Assembly (NCBI RefSeq): GCF_007747445.1
Contig: NZ_CP036425.1
Coordinates: 124,001 to 188,000 of the forward strand
DNA: 64,000 nt
Reading direction: 5' to 3'
From: Poriferisphaera corsica
GTDB lineage: Bacteria; Planctomycetota; Phycisphaerae; Phycisphaerales; Phycisphaeraceae
Shown here: positions 55,301-63,884 of the stretch, in pieces
Layout of the letters: every line of letters starts with the position of its first letter
Position numbering within the stretch: the stretch's first letter is position 1
Position numbers and translations under genes: made by a program
The notes under the pieces: model-generated
What the model was told of the DNA's origin: nothing
Database searches by the model: none
What the model saw: the letters and a program-made list of their open reading frames with translations, nothing else

Positions 55301-56575
55301 ATGGCTATCGAAATCACGATGCCTCGCCTCTCAGACACCATGGAAGAAGGTACTCTCGTCAAGTGGCACGTCAGTGTTGGCGATAAAGTCGCATCCGGCG
55401 ATCACCTTGCAGATGTCGAAACAGACAAAGCCACCATGGAGCTCCAAGCTTTTGACGACGGCACACTTGCCAAACTCGCACTAGAAGCTGGCAACACCGT
55501 CCCAGTGGGTTCACTCATCGCAGTACTTGCAGAAGATGGTGAATCCGTCGAAGACGCCGCCGCTTCTGCTGGCTCCGGTTCTTCAACCGCATCTACTGCT
55601 CCTGCACCCGCCGCCGAAGCAGCACCAGTTGCCACAGCGACCGCAACAGCAGCCCCAGCCGCTCCTGCCGGCACACGCGTCTCACCACTTGCCCGCAAGC
55701 TTGCTGCCGAGCACAACGTTGATATTTCAACCGTTCAAGGCACAGGCCCTGATGGTCGTATTATCAAACGCGACATCCTCGCCGCCGCCCAAGGTGGCGC
55801 CTCAGCCGCATCAGTTACCGCGACTCCTGTCCCGGCAACACCTGCAGCAACCATTGCTTCGGTCGCATCCGAGTTAAAAGCCGAAGAAATCCAGCTCAAC
55901 GGCATGCGTAAGACCATTGCAAAGCGTCTTGTCGAATCGAAAACAACCATCCCTCATTTCCAGGTCACCGTTGCCGTCGACATGGACCCAATCCTCGAAC
56001 TCCGCAAAACCCTCAACAGCCAGCTCGAAAACCAAGGCGTCAAGCTGTCTGTCAACGACTTCATCGTCCGCGCATCAGCACTCGCTCTCGTTCAGCACCC
56101 AACCGCCAACTCTTCATGGGCTGGTGACAAAATTATCCAGCACGGCACCGTCAACATTGGCATCGCCGTGGCTCTCCCAGCCGAACGTGGCGGCGGACTC
56201 ATCGTTCCAACACTCCGCGATGTGCACGTTAAAGGCATGCGTCAGATCAGCACCGAAACCAAAACACTCGCAACCAAAGCGCGTGAGGTTGGTCTCACCC
56301 CCGAAGAAATGTCTGATGGCACATTCACCATCTCAAACCTCGGCATGTACGGCGTCGAAGCCTTCACCGCCATCATCTCACCACCTCAATCCGCCATTCT
56401 CGCGATCGGCGGCGCTGTCCAAAAACCAGTTGTCAAGAACGGCGAGATCGTCATTGGCCATGTCATGAACGCAACCATCTCCGCCGACCACCGCGTCCTT
56501 GACGGCGCAGTAGCCGCAGAGTTCATGAACACACTCAAGTCCCTCCTCGAAAACCCAGCCGGCTTGCTCGTGTAA
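55301..56575 (+). CDS. pdhC: Dihydrolipoamide acyltransferase (E2), pyruvate dehydrogenase type
   Basis: About 424 residues. A lipoyl domain opens MAIEITMPRLSDTMEEG with the lipoylated Lys in VETDKATME (about 43); an Ala/Pro/Thr-rich linker follows (about 85-122), then the peripheral subunit-binding domain VSPLARKLAAEHNVDIS...GTGPDGRIIKRDI (about 126-160) and the acyltransferase core ending in ISADHRVLDGAVAAEF with catalytic His/Asp (about 395). Transfers the acetyl group to CoA. The E1 and E3 genes are not in the window. Start at ATG 55301 with AGGAG upstream, not the longer frame at 55244. Confidence 0.93.
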   Translation: MAIEITMPRLSDTMEEGTLVKWHVSVGDKVASGDHLADVETDKATMELQAFDDGTLAKLALEAGNTVPVGSLIAVLAEDGESVEDAAASAGSGSSTASTAPAPAAEAAPVATATATAAPAAPAGTRVSPLARKLAAEHNVDISTVQGTGPDGRIIKRDILAAAQGGASAASVTATPVPATPAATIASVASELKAEEIQLNGMRKTIAKRLVESKTTIPHFQVTVAVDMDPILELRKTLNSQLENQGVKLSVNDFIVRASALALVQHPTANSSWAGDKIIQHGTVNIGIAVALPAERGGGLIVPTLRDVHVKGMRQISTETKTLATKAREVGLTPEEMSDGTFTISNLGMYGVEAFTAIISPPQSAILAIGGAVQKPVVKNGEIVIGHVMNATISADHRVLDGAVAAEFMNTLKSLLENPAGLLV

Positions 56576-56603
56576 CACACGCAACAGAACCTTAAAACCA
56601 ATC

Positions 56604-56636
56604 AAGCCCGAAGCGATTCACGTTTCGGGCTTTTTT
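56604..56636 (+). terminator. Intrinsic terminator after the E2 gene
   Basis: AAGCCCGAA/TTCGGGCTT with an 11-base loop followed by six T. Confidence 0.9.
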
Positions 56637-56832
56637 ACTGAACTAGGTAGATTCCCGTGCAGTTTGTATGGTTAATGTTGACGCTTTAAGATACGTCTAC
56701 CGCGTCCACGCCGCCGCGCTTCTGGGAGCTTCCAAGGCAACGATCTCTAGGCAAATCATGTCTTACTCGAGATGCCGAATCACCGCTAAATAAGCTCAGA
56801 TGATGAATTAACAAGAATACCACGAGTTTATT

Positions 56833-58407
56833 ATGCGCAAATACTTATCAAATTTGAATAAATCAATAACCGCGTTTTTTGCAACGATCGCGTTATCGGC
56901 AATGCCAGCTACTCATGCGATTGGAGGTAGTATTTCTTCTTCGTCATTACATGGGAATGGTGAGATTTGGATAAATAACGGCAATCCCATCGACGGATCA
57001 TTGACACTAAACGGTGATTCCGCCGCGATCATTCGTATAGATCCAGTAGGCACTGGAGCTGGGTCATTGATACTCTCCGGCACAATCACAGTAGATGGCC
57101 AAGAAATCCCGATTGGCGATGGCGGTGGTGAAATCACAGTGGCTGCTCCTAGTTACCGTGTCATTGCAGTATCACAGCAATTTTATCAAATGACTCAAAT
57201 GCTCGAGGCAGATTTAGTCAGCGATGGTCCACTCGAGAATATTGCCGTTGAACTTCAGCATTTAAGTACATCCGATTACATGCGATCTGTTGGAAGCCTC
57301 CTCCAAAATAGCCTCGCAAGTCAGACTGCGATGGCCACTAAAGTGGCCGCGAATAATGCATCAATCATTCATCATCGTTCAAATGCGCCGACCGCAGGTT
57401 TTACTTTAAATACCGCCTCCTCATCTGATCAATTAGCGATTCATGAAGCGAATGATCCTAGTCAATACGCTTCATTTTTGCAGAATGAAGAGGCAGCGAT
57501 AAACGACCGAAGTCTTGATGCGTTTACCGGTTCCGCCATCTTTGATTGGCTGCCCGACAACGAGATCGGCGTCTATCTCCTCACCAGCTACACACAATCC
57601 GATATCGACGCGACCGCTAACCAGCTCGGATCTGAATCCAAGCAATTCGATATCCACTTCGGCTCTGATTTCGAAATCGTTGAAAATCTTCGCGTTGGTG
57701 GCGCAATCGGCTACGCCAATATCGATAGTGATGCCGACCAAAATCTTGGCAACACAACCGTCGACGCGATCAGCCTTCTCTCTTACGCCAACTATTTCCT
57801 CACGCCTAATCTTCGCATAGACACATCCGCCGGCATCACCTACAGCAATTACGACATCGAACGCAACATCTTCGTCGGTGCATCCAAAACCACCGCCACC
57901 GCCGCCACCGACGCGCGTCAATACAGCTTCGAAATTGGTGCTAACTACCTCATCGACGACCTGCCTGTCGAAAATCTCACCCTCACTCCGTTCGCTTATC
58001 TTCAGTACACCAAAACCGAGATCGACGGCTACACCGAATCCGGAGCCGGAACTGCCAGCCAAAAAGTCAAAGATCAGGAAGACATTTCTCTCGTCTCTTC
58101 ACTCGGCGCCCTCGTTTCTTACAAAATTGAACGTGGCGCCAGCGTATTCGAGCCGTTTATCTCTGCCAGCTATCAGCACGAATTCAAAAACGATAGCCGC
58201 AATGTTTCCTTCTCATTTGTCGGCAACCCTGCGAATCCATTCACAGCGATCATCGACAGCACAGACGAAAACTACTACGCCTTCTCCACCGGATTCCTCT
58301 ACGCCTCACCCGAAGATTTTTCGATCCGCCTCAACTACGACACCAACTTCGAAAACGATAACATTGAATCACACCGCATTTCCGCTGCCATCCGCTTTAA
58401 CTTCTAA
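56833..58407 (+). CDS. Autotransporter-type outer-membrane beta-barrel protein
   Basis: 524 residues. Signal peptide (about 1-29, ending THA), a short passenger with a Gly/Ser/Asn-rich beta stretch, an alpha segment (QQFYQMTQMLEADL), then from about residue 235 a beta-barrel of alternating amphipathic strands (IGVYLLTSYTQSDIDAT, LRVGGAIGYANIDSDAD, LRIDTSAGITYSNYD) ending in a terminal Phe (AAIRFNF), as outer-membrane barrels do. It may be a surface adhesin or esterase-less relic; passenger function unknown. The first 230 codons are A/T-rich, while the barrel half uses C-ending codons, a sharp change near 57,530. Confidence 0.82.
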   Translation: MRKYLSNLNKSITAFFATIALSAMPATHAIGGSISSSSLHGNGEIWINNGNPIDGSLTLNGDSAAIIRIDPVGTGAGSLILSGTITVDGQEIPIGDGGGEITVAAPSYRVIAVSQQFYQMTQMLEADLVSDGPLENIAVELQHLSTSDYMRSVGSLLQNSLASQTAMATKVAANNASIIHHRSNAPTAGFTLNTASSSDQLAIHEANDPSQYASFLQNEEAAINDRSLDAFTGSAIFDWLPDNEIGVYLLTSYTQSDIDATANQLGSESKQFDIHFGSDFEIVENLRVGGAIGYANIDSDADQNLGNTTVDAISLLSYANYFLTPNLRIDTSAGITYSNYDIERNIFVGASKTTATAATDARQYSFEIGANYLIDDLPVENLTLTPFAYLQYTKTEIDGYTESGAGTASQKVKDQEDISLVSSLGALVSYKIERGASVFEPFISASYQHEFKNDSRNVSFSFVGNPANPFTAIIDSTDENYYAFSTGFLYASPEDFSIRLNYDTNFENDNIESHRISAAIRFNF

Positions 58408-58445
58408 ACCGCAACGTGCAATTTCTTTCTGCACTTAACTAATAC

Positions 58446-58476
58446 AAGCCCATAGCTTCATGCTACGGGCTTTTTT
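58446..58476 (+). terminator. Intrinsic terminator after the autotransporter gene
   Basis: AAGCCCATAGC/GCTACGGGCTT with one internal mismatch and six T behind. Confidence 0.85.
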
Positions 58477-58616
58477 CATGTCCTTTCTTCCCGTTTTTCA
58501 TTCCCCAATCCGCGCCTTCAACGCCGTTTTGAATTACAATTGCCCTGCAATGGCCTAATCCTATTCAAGATCCGGCCACATCATCCCAAAGCCTTACCAC
58601 AAGCGAGCTTATCATC

Positions 58617-59144
58617 ATGATGGATCCGAAATCTCTCGAGCAGCTCATCCGAAACATCCCCGACTACCCAAAGCCCGGCGTCCAGTTCAAGGACATCACT
58701 CCGCTACTCGCCGACCCCGCTGGCCTCGCTATGGCTGTTGAACTCATGGCCTCTCCCTTCCGTGGTAAAGGCATCGAACTTGTCTGCGGCGCAGAATCTC
58801 GCGGCTTCATCTTCGGCACAGCCATCGCTCAAGCACTCTCCGCCGGCTTCATCCCCATCCGCAAACCCAACAAGCTCCCATCTGATACCGCCGCCATTAC
58901 TTACGACCTCGAATACGGCACCGATACACTCGAAATCCATAAAGATGCCATCAAACCTAAGCAAAAAGTACTCATGGTCGATGACCTTCTCGCAACCGGC
59001 GGCACCATGAAAGCCTGTTGTGATCTCGTCGACGGACTCGGCGGCAACATCGCTGGCGTCACCGTTCTCATCGAACTCAACTTCCTCAATGGACGCAACG
59101 TCCTCGCCCCATACGACAACGTTCACCCCGTCCTCCAGTACTAA
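58617..59144 (+). CDS. apt: Adenine phosphoribosyltransferase
   Basis: 175 residues, standard APRT length. IRNIPDYPKPGVQFKDITPLL and the PRPP-binding VLMVDDLLATGGTM (about 120-133) are diagnostic; AESRGFIFGTAIA is the substrate loop. Salvages adenine to AMP. Two adjacent ATGs at 58617/58620. The TAA stop is inside copy 6 of the 15-bp palindromic box. Confidence 0.96.
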   Translation: MMDPKSLEQLIRNIPDYPKPGVQFKDITPLLADPAGLAMAVELMASPFRGKGIELVCGAESRGFIFGTAIAQALSAGFIPIRKPNKLPSDTAAITYDLEYGTDTLEIHKDAIKPKQKVLMVDDLLATGGTMKACCDLVDGLGGNIAGVTVLIELNFLNGRNVLAPYDNVHPVLQY

Positions 59145-59155
59145 TCAGTCATTAG
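59141..59155. promoter_or_regulatory. 15-bp palindromic box (copy 6)
   Basis: CTAATCAGTCATTAG, overlapping the apt stop codon (59142-59144) as copy 3 overlaps the ACT stop; 44 bases before the CPBP gene start. Confidence 0.4.
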
Positions 59156-59198
59156 ATAAACTGCTCTTCAAGACCGCACAACACAGGATCACTCCCGC

Positions 59199-60035
59199 AT
59201 GTCAAAAACTGGACGACAAGCCCAAGGCGAACTCGGCGCCATGACTTCCTACTGGGAACGCTCACATTGGCCACTTCAAGCCCTCATCTTTTTACTCCCC
59301 CTCATACTCCTCTACGAACTCGGCACATACCTCTACGTACGCGCCTACAACACGCAGCTCCCCAACCTTCAAGCTGAAGTCCTCCTCTCCAAATTCCTCA
59401 ACCTCTTCGGCGAAGCCTCCGGCGTATACCTCCCCGGCCTCATCCTCATCATCGTTCTTTTCTGTTGGCATATCGTTCGGCGTGATCCATGGAAGCCCGA
59501 GCCCAAACTCTACCTCCTCATGTACATCGAGTCCTTTCTCCTCACCATCCCACTCCTCGTCTTCGCCGCCATCTTCATGCGCGAACACGCCGCCTCCGTG
59601 ACCTCAATCCTTCAGCAAGCAACGATCCCCGTTGAGACAATTCAAGGTGACACGCTTTCGATCGAAACCAACGTTGCCGTATCCAGTGCCCAATCCTGGC
59701 AAGCCGGCCTGCTTCTATCAATTGGTGCAGGCATATACGAAGAACTCGTCTACCGGCTCATCCTCATCGCCATCATCCACACCATCCTCGTCGACCTCAT
59801 CTCACTCCCCCCATATATCGGTGCGATCGGCGCCGTCCTCGGATCCTCCCTCGCTTTCGGCTACATCCATCCCGAAGCGATCTCGCTCGGAATGCTCCTG
59901 TTCTATACAACCGCAGGCATCTATTTCGCCGTCATCTACCTCGCCCGAGGCTTCGGCATCGTCGTTGCCACCCACGTCCTCTACGATATCATCGCCGTCT
60001 CCTCCACCTTCCTCTACTCGCTCATGTCCGATTGA
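59199..60035 (+). CDS. CPBP family intramembrane metalloprotease (CAAX/bacteriocin-processing type)
   Basis: 278 residues with about 7 TM segments. The zinc-site motifs are in order: EELVYRLILIA (EExxxR, about 181), FGYIHPEA (His, about 222) and VVATHVLYD (His, about 258). Cleaves unknown substrates within the membrane. Start at ATG 59199 or ATG 59241 (MTSYWERS); the second is closer to the first TM helix. Confidence 0.88.
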   Translation: MSKTGRQAQGELGAMTSYWERSHWPLQALIFLLPLILLYELGTYLYVRAYNTQLPNLQAEVLLSKFLNLFGEASGVYLPGLILIIVLFCWHIVRRDPWKPEPKLYLLMYIESFLLTIPLLVFAAIFMREHAASVTSILQQATIPVETIQGDTLSIETNVAVSSAQSWQAGLLLSIGAGIYEELVYRLILIAIIHTILVDLISLPPYIGAIGAVLGSSLAFGYIHPEAISLGMLLFYTTAGIYFAVIYLARGFGIVVATHVLYDIIAVSSTFLYSLMSD

Positions 60036-60144
60036 CCTCCCTCTACCCGTCTCATCATTTTATTTCAAGCCCATGATCTTCCGGGGAGACCGGTAACTCG
60101 ACACCCCCCATCCCCTTCCGCTACCATGTCAGCGGAGATACGCA

Positions 60145-60792
60145 ATGACCGATTCACAAGACAAAACGACCTCTAATTCCGACCCAAAAGCCACCAATAT
60201 CACCTGGCATAAGGGTGCGATCACACCCGCAGATCGCCACAAAAATCTTGGACAGAAAGGCTGCACGCTCTGGTTCACCGGCCTCTCAGGTTCCGGCAAA
60301 TCCACCGTCGCGGTCGCACTCGAAAAAGCGCTCATCAAAGAAGGCCATCACGCCTACTGCCTCGACGGCGACAACATCCGTCACGGACTCAATGCCAATC
60401 TTGGCTTTTCCCCTGAAGACCGCGAAGAAAACCTCCGACGTATCGGCGAAGTCGCCAAACTCTTCGCAGACTCCGGCCTCATCACCATCACCTCTTTCAT
60501 CTCGCCTTATCGTTCATCACGTGATCAAATCCGCCAACTCCACGAGCAAGTCGGCATCCCTTTTTTCGAAATACACATCCACGTCCCTCTCGGCATCGCC
60601 GAATCGCGTGACCCAAAAGGTCTCTACAAAAAAGCCCGTGCCGGCGAGATCAAAGACTTCACAGGCATTCATCAACAGTTCGAAGCACCCGAATCCCCAG
60701 ACCTTTTCCTTCCCACTCACGAACTCAAACTCCACCAATCCATCACTAAACTCATCGACCTCCTCAAACAAAACAATATTCTTACTCCATAA
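60145..60792 (+). CDS. cysC: Adenylylsulfate (APS) kinase
   Basis: 215 residues. P-loop GLSGSGKST (about 46-54), LDGDNIRHGLNANLGFSPEDREENLRR, and ISPYRSSRDQIR are the CysC signature. Phosphorylates APS to PAPS for sulphate assimilation or sulphation. No cysD/N genes are nearby, so it may serve sulphation of polysaccharides. ATG is preceded by GCGGAGATA. A MITE-like repeat begins 10 bases after the stop. Confidence 0.95.
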   Translation: MTDSQDKTTSNSDPKATNITWHKGAITPADRHKNLGQKGCTLWFTGLSGSGKSTVAVALEKALIKEGHHAYCLDGDNIRHGLNANLGFSPEDREENLRRIGEVAKLFADSGLITITSFISPYRSSRDQIRQLHEQVGIPFFEIHIHVPLGIAESRDPKGLYKKARAGEIKDFTGIHQQFEAPESPDLFLPTHELKLHQSITKLIDLLKQNNILTP

Positions 60793-60801
60793 CCACACAC
60801 A

Positions 60802-60930
60802 TTAGAGCAAGTTGCGTGATTATCTGGAACATCCGATGACTCAGAATTCATCAGCCTACGCTTGTCATAGCTACCTTTTACGAAACGACCCTTTGGTCAA
60901 CGATCCAGGTTATTTCGCAAAACGCTCTAA
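60802..60930 (+). repeat. MITE-like repeat, copy 3
   Basis: 129 bp bounded by the best-preserved ends, TTAGAGCAAGTTGC and GCAAAACGCTCTAA (reverse complement TTAGAGCGTTTTGC). Lies between cysC and a terminator of the convergent PEP-CTERM gene. Confidence 0.88.
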
Positions 60931-60943
60931 ATAAAACGTGCAA

Positions 60944-60978
60944 TAAAAATGGGCAAGACGCTTTCGCCTCTCACCCAT
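60944..60978 (-). terminator. Intrinsic terminator after the His-rich PEP-CTERM gene
   Basis: On the minus strand ATGGGTGAGAGGC pairs with GCGTCTTGCCCAT (two wobble pairs, one mismatch), GAAA loop, then TTTTTAT. Confidence 0.8.
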
Positions 60979-61001
60979 AAACGTGGATCTTCATGCTCCC
61001 A

Positions 61002-61796
61002 TTACTTTTGACGTCTTCTGCCAATAGCTGCTAATCCGCCCAATCCAAGCAAGGCTAGACTTGCAGGTTCAGGCACCATCGCGCCTTCAATAAACGCAAC
61101 AGCCGCTTCGTGAAGCGCTTCACCGTGTTCACCCACAGCAAAAACCAACACACCCGGATCACTTGCCGTTAAACCTTCTTGGCTAAACGACATCGCAACA
61201 GCATAGATACCATCTTTGATGTTATCCGTGCCATTCGCCTCATCCAGCATGTAGAAGCCGATGTGTTGATGTAGTCCACTATCAGCACCTGTCTGCCCAA
61301 TGACAAAACCATCGACATCATCAGTACCACCATTAACCGTAGCAGTGTACGTTTCAAACGGGCTTATCTGCCTAGCAGCAGTAAACATCGTCCCATCGTT
61401 CACCGCATCAAATGCGATATCATTAACATCCGACGCATCCCAGTAAAACAGATTAGAGACTGTTCCGCCAAGCTCAAATGCATTGAAATCAAACGACACA
61501 TCCGTACTTGCCAGTGGTGCAGTGATCCCGTCATCATACTCGTCCGCCTCAACGCCGAACCCCGGATTAGTTGCGTAATAAGATTCCGGCATCTCTGCGC
61601 CCATCGCAACTAACTTCTCAATCACACCACCATGCTCAACCATCGCAATCATCTGACCATCCTTAATACCCAGCAGGATATCTGAATGGCCATGATGATG
61701 ATCTTCAGCAAACGCCTGTGATCCCATAATGCCTGTCGCCATAACAACCCCGCCAATCATCAAACTTTTCTTTAAAGTATTCTTTAAAGTATTCAT
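61002..61796 (-). CDS. His-rich PEP-CTERM sorting-domain protein
   Basis: 264 residues: a signal peptide (IMGSQAFA), a mature N-terminus starting EDHHHGHSDILLGIKDG (a possible metal site), a secreted domain with acidic and Gly-rich strands and further His residues (GLHQHIGFY, GEHGEALHEAA), and the C-terminal VPEPASLALLGLGGLAAIGR. Surface-anchored by exosortase; the many His residues suggest metal binding. Downstream of a pseudopilin gene on the same strand (58 bases). Confidence 0.88.
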   Translation of the reverse strand: MNTLKNTLKKSLMIGGVVMATGIMGSQAFAEDHHHGHSDILLGIKDGQMIAMVEHGGVIEKLVAMGAEMPESYYATNPGFGVEADEYDDGITAPLASTDVSFDFNAFELGGTVSNLFYWDASDVNDIAFDAVNDGTMFTAARQISPFETYTATVNGGTDDVDGFVIGQTGADSGLHQHIGFYMLDEANGTDNIKDGIYAVAMSFSQEGLTASDPGVLVFAVGEHGEALHEAAVAFIEGAMVPEPASLALLGLGGLAAIGRRRQK

Positions 61797-61854
61797 ACGA
61801 AAATCTCCCTGTTAATAAAATTGTTTTTGAATAAGAACGAAAATTTTTCAACCA

Positions 61855-62610
61855 CTATTTTCCCACCACCATCGGATCAAAACGATTCTCCGTCGGGCTC
61901 ACATACACAGTCTCAAACGTAGATGTCTCTGCATGCCCATCCAGATATCCCCAGTTACTGATACTCCCCTTCTCATCTTTCGGCCCCCCATGCGCGCCAA
62001 TCGCATACTGCTTCGCAGCATTCTTCGGAGCAAGATGCGCCGTCGCGCTCGTGGCCCACGCAGAAACGTGCCCATGATCTGACCCCGCATACTCACCCTC
62101 AAACGTCATCATCACAAAATGCACCACCCCAGTTGGCTGCCGCACGTTATCCATCGTGTAATGCCCATCCACACTCCCCATCCCCCAAGGCCCCCACGCC
62201 ACCAACTCACTATCTAAAAAGTCATTAATCCCATAACTCGTCATGCGACGCCGATCATTCGATGAACCCGGTATCGGATCGCCCTCTGGATGCGGCCCCC
62301 AATGCGGGCTATCATCCACCGGCGACCGCAAGACCACATCCACCCCATAATCTTTTGCCAGCGTTTCTGTCCACGGCTCATGCGAACCGTGCGCCGCACC
62401 ACCATGCGCCAAATTCGCCTGAATCAATTCACCATCGTTATCAATCACATACGCATAATGCGCGATCTCCAACTGACGTATTTGGCTCAAGCACTTGATC
62501 GTCATCGCAGTCCGCCTAGCGCTTGATAGCGCTGGCAACAAGATACCAATTAGTAATGCGATGATCGATATCACTACAAGCAATTCAATCAATGTAAATC
62601 CACGTTTCAT
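61855..62610 (-). CDS. Type II secretion pseudopilin-like protein (planctomycete prepilin family)
   Basis: About 251 residues. MKRGFTLIELLVVISIIALL at the N-terminus, then LLPALSSARRTAM, the planctomycete pseudopilin hallmark. The periplasmic part is His-rich (LAHGGAAHGSHEPW, SPHWGPHPEG, GSDHGHVSA) and ends with NWGYLDGHAETS, equivalent to the LDGHVE motif in the 27551 gene. Start chosen at ATG 62610 because GGGAG lies 9 bases before it; a second ATG at 62619 would leave no space. Forms a module with the His-rich PEP-CTERM gene. Confidence 0.88.
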   Translation of the reverse strand: MKRGFTLIELLVVISIIALLIGILLPALSSARRTAMTIKCLSQIRQLEIAHYAYVIDNDGELIQANLAHGGAAHGSHEPWTETLAKDYGVDVVLRSPVDDSPHWGPHPEGDPIPGSSNDRRRMTSYGINDFLDSELVAWGPWGMGSVDGHYTMDNVRQPTGVVHFVMMTFEGEYAGSDHGHVSAWATSATAHLAPKNAAKQYAIGAHGGPKDEKGSISNWGYLDGHAETSTFETVYVSPTENRFDPMVVGK

Positions 62611-62624
62611 CAGGAACATCTCCC

Positions 62625-62639
62625 GGTTATCAAATAACC
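62625..62639. promoter_or_regulatory. Perfect 15-bp dyad upstream of the pseudopilin gene
   Basis: GGTTATCAAATAACC, 6-base arms around CAA, adjoining the ribosome-binding site. Same 6-3-6 geometry as the CTAA...TTAG boxes but a different sequence; a possible operator. Confidence 0.35.
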
Positions 62640-62811
62640 ATTAATCACAAGCGACCCGCGATACGCACGCAGCATATCACCCAGATCATTCACTATTGAT
62701 AGATAAGGGAGTCTCAGATAGTCAGGCTACGTACAATTAATCACCGCACCTTATGCGCAATGTTTGCACGATATCTTACGAATCAATCTGAAACACAACT
62801 AGATATGTACT

Positions 62812-63177
62812 TCAACCCATCGGTGGCCCGCGCCCACGCAACTCACCATCCACCTCCATCGTCCAATTCTCACCTTCCGCAACCAGTGTCTCCACCAGCC
62901 CCAAAACATCATGCACACCCACCGCCGAATCTTCAAACATCTGTTGCCGCAGCAGCGTCAACTGTTCGCACACCCCGCATCGATGCTCAGTATTCTTCTC
63001 CTCAGCCCCCTCAATCCCACATGTCCCCAGCTCCCCTGCCGTCACATGGGTGACGATCGCCTTAACTCCATGCTCATGCCCCATCGTCAAGTGCACGCCA
63101 CGCAATAACCCCGAATACTGCATCAGCAGCATCAACACGCACAACCAGACTGCGGCACGTTTGGCGAACATGCCCAT
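62812..63177 (-). CDS. Small exported His/Cys-rich protein
   Basis: 121 residues: signal sequence or anchor (AAVWLCVLMLLMQYSGLL), then LTMGHEHGVKAIVTH and a cysteine cluster (GTCGIEGAEEKNTEHRCGVCEQL). The HRCGVC pattern after a His-rich stretch resembles small DUF2946-like exported proteins found near metal genes; that assignment is tentative. Lies upstream of the pseudopilin/PEP-CTERM pair on the same strand. An AT-rich imperfect dyad (TGATAATAGATTATTA, 63180-63195) sits directly before the start. Confidence 0.55.
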   Translation of the reverse strand: MGMFAKRAAVWLCVLMLLMQYSGLLRGVHLTMGHEHGVKAIVTHVTAGELGTCGIEGAEEKNTEHRCGVCEQLTLLRQQMFEDSAVGVHDVLGLVETLVAEGENWTMEVDGELRGRGPPMG

Positions 63178-63247
63178 AATGATAATAGATTATTACGAAG
63201 ATGCAATAACCAATTGCAGTTTAATATACTTTTTATTCAAAAACGAC

Positions 63248-63589
63248 TTACCTGCGCGCCCGACGTGTTCCCAGCGTTGGGTTCATCGCCGCGAAATTGA
63301 ACACCACACCCGCTTTCAAGCCCGCCACTTCCAGATATGCCGTCAGCTTATCCGCCAACTCATCTAGATCCGCATTCATATCCGACAGCACCAACAGCGC
63401 AATCTCATCATCCACGTGATAAACCAATTGGCCCTGTACTTCCCCGCCATCCACCAATTCAAATCGCTTCTCAACCATCACACTCCGCACGATCCCCTCA
63501 TAAACCTTCCCCGGCATACCCGGTCCAGTCGAATAATGTATCGTGTGGATCGCGTCCACAATCTGATTTTCTTTCGCTTCTAATGACAT
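63248..63589 (-). CDS. GxxExxY-like protein, divergent
   Basis: 113 residues. IVDAIHTIHYSTGPGMPGKVYEGIVRSVM corresponds to the GPGxxExxYE helix region of GxxExxY proteins (the Glu is Gly-Lys here), and LTAYLEVAGLKAGVVFNFA to their conserved C-terminal Lx.YL...GL..GxxxNF. The nuclease-like D...ELK core of the family is missing or altered (EIALLVLSDMNADLDEL). Probably an inactive or repurposed member; function unknown. Confidence 0.6.
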   Translation of the reverse strand: MSLEAKENQIVDAIHTIHYSTGPGMPGKVYEGIVRSVMVEKRFELVDGGEVQGQLVYHVDDEIALLVLSDMNADLDELADKLTAYLEVAGLKAGVVFNFAAMNPTLGTRRARR

Positions 63590-63884
63590 CTATATCTGCT
63601 CGCAATCTTTGCGAAGCACTCAGACAGGAAACCATACCTTGCATGAGCCTGCACGCTCACGCAATTCATCAACCATATCGATACCCACCTCACATGCTTT
63701 ACGCGCCTTCTTCCGCTTCCTCTCTAACGGCCCACCCCAAGCGCACAACCCCTCCCATCTTCTTTTCTATGCCTTCCTAATCCTGACTTCTTTTTCTATG
63801 CAATAAAATACGCAGGGAACAAAACCATTATCAACAATCTCTTTGCTTCTGTAAACGTCTTATCACAAGAACACTTAACCCCGC
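63590..63884. other. Intergenic, no gene seen
   Basis: The plus-strand open frames here have Pro/Ser/His-rich composition typical of antisense shadows in C-rich DNA and no start signals. Nothing else recognised. Confidence 0.4.
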
